Source of the DNA: Hydractinia symbiolongicarpus
Taxonomy: Eukaryota; Cnidaria; Hydrozoa; Anthoathecata; Hydractiniidae
Direction: 5' to 3'
DNA length: 64,000 bases
Assembly: GCF_029227915.1 (NCBI RefSeq)
Contig: NC_079875.1
Span: forward strand, 19,337,001 to 19,401,000
A program made the translations under genes and the position numbers. Below the pieces are notes generated by a model. It saw nothing but the letters and a program-made list of their open reading frames with translations. It did no database searches and had not been told where the DNA came from. This document shows positions 13,401 through 25,400 of this stretch, in pieces. Within the stretch, counting starts at the first letter, position 1, and each line of letters opens with the position of its first letter.

Positions 13401-16400
13401 TGGCGTAACATCACGACTTTTAAAGTACGTTACGCCGACTGTGTTCGTATATTATTTTCATTGTGTCTATATTTTCACATATTAAGATAAAAATATCATC
13501 ACGTTTTCTAGTCATATGTGTAAATCTGAAACAAACCAATTTCAAGATTTTAGATAGCTACAAACGTAGCTTTCAAGGCAGCATCCTGCTTAAACTGTAC
13601 CTAGCCTTATTCTTATTCTTTCAAAGTTTGGTATATTATTATTTATTTTTATGTTGGGGTTGTGGCTCTCAGCGTAGCTCTTTAGCTACCTCTGGGTGAA
13701 GAGTAAAAGTAGCCAAATGCAGTTTGGCTTGCTAGCTAGCTACAACAAAATTCTTAATCAATAATTACTTGACAAAATAAAATTGTTGAAGTATTTATTT
13801 AGATTGAGGGCATAACGACAGGCTGTTGCCTGTTTTTTTATTTAAACCGAAGTTGCAAGAAATTTTTTTGGGAAAAGGGTATTACGCCTATACACATGTG
13901 CAATACCGTTTACCTGCACCAAGCGCACAGCCCGTTGTTAGTGACAGATTGTTTCCTGTTGTTTTGTTTAAATTGAAGCTGTGATAAGTTTTTTCGAAAA
14001 GGGCATGACACCTATATGAATATGCAACACAGTAACCTGTATGTAGTAAGTGCTTAGCCAAATGTTAACAAAGTGTATCCTGTGTTGTTATGTAAACTGA
14101 AGTTACAACACAGTTTTTTTGAAAAGGGTATTACGCCTAAACGCATTGACCACACAGTCCTATGGCTGTTTCCTGTGTTTTTGTTTAACCGAAGTTACGA
14201 TAAAGTTTTTTTTAAAAAAGGGTATTATACCTATATGGATGTGTGACATTGTTTGCCTGTCCTAATCACTCAGCCCGGAGTAATATTTATTTTTGAACTT
14301 TTAGCGGAAACGTTCTCTGAAAAATAATAAAGGTTGGCCGACTGTTTTTGCTATGACAGGGTAGTAATGAGTGGTAAATTGTGTTTTTATTTCTCAATAT
14401 TAGTCATAACCTTTTTGTTTCTTTCGCCTACTTCTATTTCTTTTTCTTGTTTTTAAACTTTATGGCCAAATCTTAGATATCTTAAACTTCATAACAATTT
14501 TAGTCATGTTGCAAGTATAATAAAACATTTCCGAAATATCGCTACACCACAAGCAATAATATTTAATAAATTGATATGCCAAAACGTCTACCTTTCTTTC
14601 TGATGAATGTTAAATGTAGTGCAGTATTGTTAAAGTATTAATTTTCACAGATTATTTTCACAGAAGTCTGATCGGCTTGCGTTTCTTTTTACCACTTTGG
14701 GCTACTTAAACTTATGACCCTTGCTTTGCCTGCTAACAGTAGCGTGTTGGTTTGTTCTAGCCTGTATCTCACGTACTGCATAAAACATTCTGCAAGTTCA
14801 AGATAATACCATGGGATAATACCTATTTATTTCAAACTAGTCGATTAGGCCTGTGGAAAAATCCACTCAGGCAGAAGAACAATGAAAAATTAGAAGATTT
14901 TAGGAATTTTGATGACGTCAGCAGTGTCCTGTTTATCTACGTAAAAATTGAATGCGTTTTTGATAGTTGTAAAGGCCTGTAGAAAAATGACAAAAAAGCA
15001 GTAAAAATAAGGATAACTTACGAAAACGATAATGTTACAAAAAAGAAAACTTGGGATTTTGGTTTCCATAAACCTCCATAAACCTAAAAAATAATAAATT
15101 ATGATGATAATATTTTAATTCAATGGTTACATACAGACCGTATAATATTAATATATTGATAAGTAAGTTACCTGCAGTTGATGCTTCTTGAGTCTTTTCA
15201 ATACCAAAAATATGTGATGCAATTTTAACATGGCATGCCCTGACTTTTAGTTCATGAATTATCTCCTTAAAAAGAAAATAATCCACCTAACGAAGCGCGC
15301 CACGGGAAGGCAAGTCATGGGGCTTTGCGCTTCAACCTAAAAAAGAAAAAGAAAAGTACGTAGTGTGCTTTTGTACTAAAGAGAGTTAATAAGGTAAGTT
15401 TTGGGCAATATGACCAATTCCAGTAGCTTGTGAGCCCCCAATACCAGTGAATGTTGAAGTGAACTAAATGTATTTTAATGTTTGACTACATAATATAGAT
15501 AACATTAACAGTTTTTATAAGAACAAAATGTTTGAACATATGGCTTCAGAGGCCCAAAAGTTTAGAACATGTTAAAAACATTTAAGTCTTTGACAATATC
15601 ACGAAGTACGGAAGTGCTCCTTTACACTTACACAAAAAATGACAAAATCAGAGGAAAATTACGACCAATTTAAGAACAATTTGAAAAGTTGAAAGGCCTT
15701 CTTTAAGTGTTCTTATAAAAAAAGATGTACCATAAAACATTGGTTGAATTAATCTTTTTTTTGTTATCAAAATAACTATTATAAATAACTATTATAATTA
15801 CTATATTAAAAATAAATTATCATTAAAATAAACCACTCAACAGACAAACAAAAAAACGAACCTCTGAGGTATCGATTACAAAAAAACTGAATAATAGCAC
15901 ATGCATGAAATTGATAAAAGTAGAGTATACAATGATCAATAATTATCGTACAGGGTGAAATAATGGAATAATTGATTGAACATTTTTTACAAAGTCAGTG
16001 TTTGTAAACATTGCTTAGATATAAATAATAATGCCAAATGGAATAACTAATTGCCGTTGTGGTATTATTAGATACCTCAGAGTAAAAAAACTAAACACAT
16101 ACACGAACATAAAATCTAATAATTTAAAATAATAATAATTTAAAAACTTAATAATAATAATTGTTGTTTGTAATGGTGCAGTTGTTGTACTGAGTTTGAA
16201 CAGTGTATGTGTGTTGATGTTTGTGCTTTTGTCTTAGGTGTTTTTTTTCCACGAAAAATTGGGTAAATCCTGACCCCCATGTGCTCTCCACCACTTAAAT
16301 GATTTATTGGACAGGGGGCCAGGATTTTGCTTTCTATAAGCCACGTAAGCTGTATACGTCAAAACTAAAAAAAGATAAAACAAAATGGAATATGTTATAA

Positions 16401-19400
16401 AAATAATAAAAATAGACACTATTTATTATGAACATATCCGTACCTTCTTTCTTTTTTTCTACTTGTTTTTCTGTGTCATCTAAAATATTTCTGTTATAAT
16501 AATCTGGAAGGAAAAAAAATATATTAAAAAATTGAAGGCGGAGGTGACAAAATAGGACAACAAAACATACCGTGTACACTTTCAACTTCACCTTCTAAAA
16601 AATTTAAGAACAATAAAAAATATTAATCCCATTATTTCACTTATGCTGTAGCCTGGAGTTTAAGAAAATATTAAAATGTAAAAAATAAGAATACCCTGCA
16701 TTTCTGCAACTCGTCCACTACTCTCTAAAAAACAAAAATTTACGACAATAAGAACTATTAATCACAATGTTTTCCTCATGCTGTACGAAATATTAAGATG
16801 TAAAAAAGTATGAATACCCTGTCTGTTTTCAACTTGTCCACCTTTTAAAAAAAAAGGAAAAACTATTACTAATCACAATAAAAAATGGATACTTCCTTTG
16901 TGTTTGTGTGATCATGGATGTGTAAGTATATGAAATGTTTGTGCTGGCTGTTATTATGCTCTAAATAATAATGATGTGTATAAAAATAAGGGCGATAACA
17001 AAATTAAGTTTGGTTAAATAAGGCTATGCCAAATACCTGATTTATCCTTCTCTGGAGTTTTTAACAATTTTTCCTCCATCACTATTTCCATTATATTATT
17101 ATAAGACTAAAAGAGAATGTTAAGAATAAAATGTACATTTTACGACAGTAATGGTTCAGTGGTAACTGTTGTGAACATACATATATGGCTGAATAGGAAG
17201 AATAATGTAAAAATAAGAGCAATGTGAATTCATTTGAAAATGTGCCTTGGCTTTCAGTTCATGATTAGCATATATAACGCAGCTATTTTTCTACATAAAG
17301 TTTTTGTGTGAGTTATAGTATTGGTTGAATTAGTAAAAATGCTTTTTAAGCTCAATTTTTTTGGCAAAAACCTTTTATTCGCATAACGAAAAAGAGCATC
17401 CTAAAAACTTCAATCGGTTTTTTTGTTAATGAATTTCAGTTGAATTAAACCCAGACGTATAGTTAAAGTTTGACTTAACCCTATTCTGTTTATCCATCTT
17501 CAACCTTTTTTGTATCTGAATGTTTTTTTTTCTATTTTTACAGACTTCTTACTTTAAAAATTTAATCAAATAAGGATTTTTTTATCTCATATTTTTCATT
17601 TTATAAGATTGAGTTTAAAATTCAATTTAAAGATCGAGTTTTTACTACCGTTTAACACCCTGAAATAAACGCTGATATTATTTTTAAAGTTGTTAGAACA
17701 CCTGATTTTAATGTTTCCTCATGTTCAAAAGGTGCAAAAAATCAGTAAAGCCACAATCATTTCAATCATTTCAAATTTTCTAAGTGTTTCTAAGTGTTTT
17801 TTGTTTGTTCTGATATATAAAGATTTACAGCTAGTTTAATTAAAAATACTGCACAAAATTTTGCACAGCCTTAAACCGCAATAATTGATGTTGCAGAATA
17901 TATGAGAAAGCGGACTTAGAAATAATTTATGTTGCAAATTTCTTTTCTTAGTCCTTAGTTTACAATAAATCATTTTTAAATTTATACGTTCATATGCTAA
18001 TCACTTAACAAAGTGCACCACGCGAAGGTAAGCCATAGGACTTTGCACTTCACCTAAAAGAGAAAGAGATGCATGTGCAACACAACATTTAAATAAAATG
18101 TATCAATACTGTACTTTTAGGATTCACAACATATTTTTGGCATACAATAAATTTGAAAAAGCCAAAATAAATATCCGCAAAAAAGTAGTATCATCAGCTT
18201 TTTGTAAGGGTTGTAGCACTCTTCCCAAATTCACTGTTTTTAAATGTGAATACGAAATTACCATCCTGTTCAGTACAGTCAAAAGATATTATTTTGTTTT
18301 CCAAGACTTTTCTTATCAGATAAAAACCTCCCTCCCTGACTTTAGGATACGGCTGAACCCTAATTATTCTGATGAGCCTTATAAATGTATAAGACATGGG
18401 TGCACCGAATAGGAACATTTACCCCCATCAACAGCGCACGCTACTCTCATGTGGCAGTACATTTCGCACAACACGGCGGATAGATATAAAGAGCAAATTA
18501 TCTATTTTGTTTACTTTATATTTGCATTACATATACTACAACACAATTGTTCAATAAATTATGTAAGAACCTGACGGTAAACCACATTTTGAGTATAACA
18601 TTCCCTATTAAAAAACCCTTGCCTGGATGAGGGAACAACACTTACTCGAACATCACCAAATGCTCTTGCTCTAGAAAAAGGAACATACAGCTGACCATGA
18701 GAAAAACATGGCCTGCGCAACAATATTCCAACCTTTTCAAAGGTTTGACCTTGTGCCTTGTTTATTGTCATAGCATAAGACAGCCTTAGTGGAAGCTGTC
18801 TGCGACGTAAAACAAAAGGCATACCTGTATCCGAAGGTGCAAGTTGCACCCTTGGAATAATTACCCTATCTCCAATGGCATTGCCAGTGAGTACTTCAGC
18901 ATCGACACAGTTGTCATGAAGACGTCTTATAATTAGTCGAGTGCCATTACATAAACCATTATTCATGTTTATGTTTCTTAATAACATAACAATGGCACCA
19001 GTTTTTAATTTAAGGCAATGAGGAGGCATACCTGAAGGTGTGATACTATTTAAAAATTCTACCGGATATTGATTCCGTTCCTCCTCCTCATCATACACAA
19101 CATCATCTGCGCTAAAATAAACTTTTTCTTCACCAGGCAACAGCGCCAACACCTGATCATTAATGGTAAGTGAGTCATCATTTGTGGGTGTTAGTACCAC
19201 AGATGATGCCATAATTTCCGGTGAAAGATTCCTAAACAAAGTATCAACAATACATTCATTTTGTATCACACATTGGGATGGCACTTCAATTGCGCCTTGG
19301 AAAGGTTCTTGCTCCCGAACAGGTAAAACACCTTTTCCAAGTTGCAGAAGCCATGCAGCAAATTGTTGTTCTCCTGGCCTTGTTCTCATGTTTCGATGTA

Positions 19401-22400
19401 ATCGAAATTCTTTAACCAAGTGCCATAATGGAGAACTTTTTAAACACATGTCCACAATTTCAGTTGCTTTTCCTTTTCTGACAACAGGCAGTAACTGTGA
19501 AAAATTACCACCTAAAAGAACAACTTTACCTCCAAATGGAAGCTCATTATTACAAATATCTTGTAGAAGACGATCTATTGCATGAAAAGCATGCTTAGGA
19601 ATCATGGAAGCTTCATCAAGTAAAAATAGACTCTTTTGTCGCAATTCTGCAGCATAAGCAGAAACCGGGGTTATCTTGCATGTACTGTTCTCTACAATAG
19701 GAACAGGTAACCGGAATAGTCTATGAATGGTGGTACCCTTTTTCAAAAGTGTTGCTGCTATGCCAGTAAATGCAGCAGTTCCAACTTGAAAACCCCTACC
19801 TGTAAGTTCAGAAATAAGGTAATTATAAGTAAAGGTTTTACCACTACCACCAGCACCTTCTAAATAAAACAGATGGTTGTTTTGTGCTGCATTGTTAGCA
19901 ACATTTACAACAGCTTCTATGACTGCATTAGCCAGTGCAGTCCGTTCGTCAGTAAGTTGAGCCCTTAGTTGAAAAGGTCTTTCAGCCTCCATAGCTACAT
20001 CAATGTTTTCAGCTGGGGGTAATTCATCTAAATGAGGAAGATTATAATCAGTAAGAGATTTACCAAATTGCCTAAGTACAGAATTAATATCTTGAAGCAG
20101 CCTGTACTCAGCATGTTCCTCATTCATTTGGCGAATATAATCTTCATACATTGCATCCTTGTACCTTGTCCACAAAGTAAAAGGATCAGAAGGTTCGCAG
20201 TGAGTAAGTATCACAGCAAACAGTTGCCTTAATTGTCGAGGCATCTGAAAGTTAACAGCTTCCTGCAAAGTATTGTTCCATTCAGTATCATCTTGCAGGA
20301 GACCACGCAATAAACAGGCGTCACGAAATGTTTCAGCAACATTGCCATTGACAGTTCGTAAATCTTCAAAAGAAGTTGCACCAGGTGTATGCAATAGCAA
20401 CATACGTAAATAAAAAAGCTCACCTGCGCGAGGACTCACACTATACATTCTGGACACAATTTTACCATGACCGCGTTGTCTTGGTTTCCAAACTTTGTTC
20501 TTATTAAAAACAAAATGAAGAGGAATGTCTGGATACATATATTGGCGAGCATCATGATTCTCTGCATTTAACACAAACCAAGCTGTTAATTTTGTAGCCT
20601 GATCTGCAGCTCTGTCCAGAGCCTCTTCAGCCTGTCCTTGCTGAAAATAAACAATATGGTTTTTTGGCAAGTGCACTGGCAATCTATGGACAACATGAGA
20701 TTGTTGGTGCATGGTAAATTCAAAAAGACGCCATATGGCTTCCGGTGCACTGACATACCGTGCATCTAAAAATGTCTGCACCTCATCATGATCAATACGT
20801 TCATTGATCTCAATGTTGGCACAATCATGACCTTTATAAATATATTTATAGAGGTATTTAACACATTTAACAGACATGCACGCCTCCAAGTTTATATGTG
20901 CATTGTATTTCTTGGAAAGCCATGGATTATATGGAACAATCCAGCGATTATCTACGTCAACATTATTGACATTGATATGTATACCATTATCACGACGTCT
21001 ATATAATGGATATCCGTTGACTTCAGCTACCGTAGATGCTAAAAAGTTCTTTGGAAAACTTTTTGTGCAAACACCATCTTCATACATCTGGAATTAGGAT
21101 TCAGATGTCCACATGGTCCATGAATCATACACGATCGTACAATTTCAAACAGCTCAGGGTGTTCCTGTTGATTAGGAATTTCTGCTGAAATAACACTGTC
21201 TATGTCATCTGCATCCCTAAGTTTGTCATTGGGATCTAAATGAATTAACAAATGACAATGAGGCAAACCCCTCTTTTGAAATTCTATAACATACACATGT
21301 GCTATAGTCTTACCTAGAACTCCCATTTCAGTAACATCTTTAAGGAGTTCATTTAGTTTCAATTTAAAAACTCGAGAAACTAAATCAGGCCGATCGTGTG
21401 CACGTTGGCCTGCAAACAAATTTTCTGTAATTTCACGCCATTTTGGATTGCACGTAAAAGTCAGAAAAAAATCAGGTTTTCCAAACTTACCAATAACTGC
21501 CATAGCATCTTGATAGTTTTGAGCCATGGCACGTGGACTTCCTTGAAAACTCGAAGGAAGAACAACAATACGACCTGGTTGAAGGCCTCGCTCTTCAGCT
21601 CGTGCATTCAAATGGTCAGCTAAACCTTCATAACTATCAACACGAAGGTTGGTTTGATTTGCTCGAATGTAATTTAAATTATTACCTTCAACTTTAACAT
21701 AAGAATCAACACAATACTGCTGAAACAATTTCTTACCATAATGAATCGGGCTGAAATATTCCCGAGCAGCTAAACGGTAAGTATAATACTGCAACATTGT
21801 AGTAGTGTTGCGAGTACGGGTTGCACGTACAGCAACATGAGGTATCCTATTATGCCAACCTGGTTCACCCCTTGGAAAAAAAAAAGAGGATACACCATTG
21901 GATCCAAGTTTGCAGACATTGTGGAAATATTCTGTAAATCACCTCCACGCGGATAGATAACAACATCCCTGTTTCCAGGAGGTGCTCCATCTTGGCCAAC
22001 AAATACTGCCGCAACTTCATCATGATGTGGCAAGTTGTAGCGCTTTCGGTCATTGCCAACTCTCATGTACATACGCACTTCAGATGGAGCACGGTTTTGT
22101 GCTGCTGCCTGATTCAATTCTTCAGCTTCAACTTCAGCCATGTACCTATAGGCAGCAGCAAACGGGCTTACTCTGTCCATAACATCTTGAACAGTTCGCA
22201 TCACGTCTTCACGACAGCCATTATTTTCTTGGCGTACCATTCTTTCGTTGAGAGCCCTACCTGCTTCATAAATATAAGGTTGGTTAAAAACAGGGGTTTG
22301 TCCTTCAGGAGGGTGAAGACCCCCAACACGATGCCATATTTGACCACAGATACGAAAGCATGGTGGTCCACGGCCAGGTGGGGGGCGAAGGTTTGCTCCA

Positions 22401-25400
22401 AAAGAAGCAAAGGCAACGGCACTATTATACTTACGTATATTTGACTGAAAGTTTTTTGCCTGAACAGTATCTGTATTTGTTAATAATTCCCCAAGCTGCT
22501 GAGGGTAAGGAGACAAATTATCTAATGCAACTTTACCAGTGTGACAACATTTAAAACAATTTTCATTTTCAAACTTTAAAGCTTGACAATAATCACATTT
22601 TTTGTCCATAGCACCTAAAAAATATAAATTAGGCAATACATTTTGACGTGCAATATTATAATACGGCGCATTATGCATTTCTCGAGCCATGGCTTGTCTA
22701 TGAGCATTTTCAGCACGTCTATTGGCAGCCTGCTCATTAGATTCTAATTGTCTAGCAACAACGTGCCGTTGAGCATCTATAACTTGTCTGTTGCGAGTTT
22801 GCTGAGCTGATTCTGCATTGCGCCTAGCCGCATGTCTAACAGCATCATTATGCCGCCTATTATTGGCCTGATCAGTCGATTCCAATCGACGTAAAGAGGC
22901 AACACATTGAGCATTTTGCCTGCGTCTAGCTAAGGAAACATCATCATTATCTGATAAACGTGGTACTACATTTCTTTGCATTTCTTGTGGCAATTCAAAA
23001 TTTTGGGAAATATGTGGTCTTTGCCTCAAGATGGCACCTACCAAACCTTGATTATTGTCATGCTGTTGCAACACAAACCTACCTAAATTATTAAACAGCC
23101 TAAAACCACGAACAGTATTACTGCTGTCATTAATTCCAGACTCATTTGACATTATATATATATCCTGATTAAAACTAAATGAAACAAATTATAGGTATAT
23201 ACCACAATTCCTAAAATGAGAAAAGAAAATGATCTATATATATGTATAATTATTAATGAAGCTAACTTGTTCAAATTTAAGAACTATAGAATTTCTTACT
23301 CGCAGTTTCTATGTTCCAAGTTATATAGATTCTGATAACCTTTGTTTTGGTCTTGTATCTATACTAAAAACCATAATAGAAAGAGAAACTCTTTTAACTT
23401 AGGTAGCTAGTCTTAAAAACATATACATAAAAACACAACCTGCCTTTAATACAAAAGGCTAGCTGTATATATATATAGGATACTTTAGCTAGACAGGCTA
23501 CTTTTCACACATTTGTAACAGTCTTGTGGCAGGCAAACAGATAAGGATGACGTGAGTAGTGATGTAAAGAAGCTAGTTAGACTGCTAAAAAATGTAGATA
23601 AACTGATATTTTGCTGTCTTTATCTACAACTATGGCTACAACTATGGCTACTTCTTTCCTTTCTTTTTCTTAACTAACTATGACTGAAATCTTTAGCTTT
23701 TAACTAAACTTTTTATACAACACTGTAAACAACGATCCATGTGCTCAACACATTTGTGTAGCATTTTAAATAATTAAACACGCAGATTAGTTACGCACCT
23801 GGGGATACAATTATGCTAGCTTTGTTGTTATAAACAAATCAGAAAACGAAAGTATAAGAAACATTTCCCTTCTCTTTTTATTTCACTTTGATTTATGCGC
23901 ACCTACATTTTCGCCTGAATAGGATATTTCTTAACGTAGTAAAAGTAAAACTCATAGTTAACTTGAAAGCTAGCTGATGTGCTGTAGCTATATTTGTTAA
24001 AATGTGATTTGTTCTCTGTATTTTAAAAAATACCATCAACATTTTTATATTTTTATATTTGAAAACAAAGATGTATTAGCTACCCTATTTATTATCACAA
24101 CAGTGAAAGAGGAGAGAGTATTTAAAACTTTATCTGTAAATCCCCTTTACACTTCTCATTAACTGTATTATTTGTTGTTCTTTTTATTTTCTCACGGTTT
24201 TTTTGGTAAAAAATATCGTGTTTGCAAAAGTGACAGACAGACACACTTAGCGTATTATTATAAGAGATGACGGAACAACATTGTAGAAGTTCTGTACAAA
24301 ACAGGCTACTGGCGACCTTGAAAGGTATAGGGAACAAAATTACACATGAACAAGAATCTGAAATCTTTTAGCCTGCAAGGGCTTTTCATTCTGTATTTGT
24401 GCCACCTAGCTTACAGTAGACCTGTTATTAAGCATGTGATGTATTGATGGCGATTGCGTGCACAGATTCGATCCTGTGCTTATTTTGTAAATTTTGATTT
24501 TGGTAGTCTGCGTGAAAGCCTTTTTTTAACCTGTTACTTTCACAACGTTTTCTCTTAACGCAGACCTTCCGACGCAGTCACCACAGTTATACAATGCTAC
24601 CAAGATCTTGTTGCGATGGGAACAACTGCTCACTGCTATTTTGGAGACTTATCCTGAACGTAGTGAAAGTTTGATCGAGTACGTACCTTCGATTACAGAA
24701 GATGGTGTCATGAGAGGCGGCGCGACGTTGCAGAAGATGAAGATATTGTTGGACTCAGAGTATACTCCCTTTAGGTAAATTACATATGCTGTTATCATTG
24801 TCGTCGCCGTCGGTAAGTTTGTCGTCGCCGTCATTGTTGTGGTCAGTCATCGCCGTCGTCATTGTGGTCATTGTTGTAGTTCTTGTGCTCGTCGTCGGCG
24901 TCGTTCTTGTAATTTGTAATTTGTGTCTTTTGTGTGGTTTGCATCTTCGTCGTTCTTGTGCGCGGTTTTTGCCATCTTCATTGCCGTTTTTGTCATCGTT
25001 GTTGTGTCCGTCGGCATTTTTGTCGTCGGCGTTGGCGTCGTTTTCGCCATCTTGTGGTTGTGCCCTCGTTGTTTTTGTGCTCATTGTCAATGTATCCGTA
25101 GTCGTCGTTTGTCGTTTTTGTGATTGCCATGTAATTATCGTCATTCTTGTGATCATTGTCATCGTCGTCGTCGTGTTTGCGGCCAGTCAGTCATGGTCGT
25201 CGTCCTGTGGTCATTGTCGCCGTTCTCTTGGCAGTGTCGTCGCCGCGAAACAATTTTCTTGTTTGCATATTTTATTGTTTCACATGATAATATACTTCTT
25301 GCATATCTGTTTTTGATTACTTCTTTAGCAGTCGCAATGGCAAAGCCAAACCAGCGAAACGATTATGGCACACGCTGGTTCAACAAGACTCGCTTCGACA

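Larger units (their letters stand above)
18559..23152 (-). mobile_element. Helitron coding region (Rep-helicase), frameshifted
   Basis: A near-complete Helitron protein is encoded on the minus strand in three overlapping frames (23152-21770, 21797-21039, 21087-18559). Helitrons are rolling-circle DNA transposons with an HUH-type Rep nuclease and a PIF1-family helicase. Two frameshifts break the reading frame: one near an A10 run (21876-21885), the other near 21085-21095. The real element ends (5' TC, 3' hairpin plus CTRR) were not found by eye, so only the coding limits are given. It is inserted in a DMXL intron, antisense to the host. Confidence 0.88.
13149..24563. other. 11.4-kb DMXL intron holding an antisense gene and a Helitron
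   Basis: Bounded by the donor GTAAGT after 13148 and the acceptor TTAACGCAG before 24564. It contains a four-unit tandem repeat (13810-14285), an antisense micro-exon gene (17106-16234), a dispersed about 50-bp repeat in two copies (15290, 18005), and a Helitron on the minus strand. Bases 13150-13800, 14290-15000 and 23160-24560 show only AT-rich, non-coding intron sequence. Confidence 0.75.

Noticed and set aside
13214..13699. Hydrophobic ORFs in the DMXL intron
   Set aside because: Phe/Leu-rich translations of T-rich intron DNA with no splice or start context.
19163..22554. Plus-strand ORFs of 64-150 codons opposite the Helitron
   Set aside because: They are antisense shadows of the Helitron gene with no recognisable features.
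24755..25316. Long ORFs on both strands (135 codons minus, 176 plus)
   Set aside because: They are low-complexity translations of a GTC/GTT-rich triplet tract inside a DMXL intron and overlap each other; no domain.
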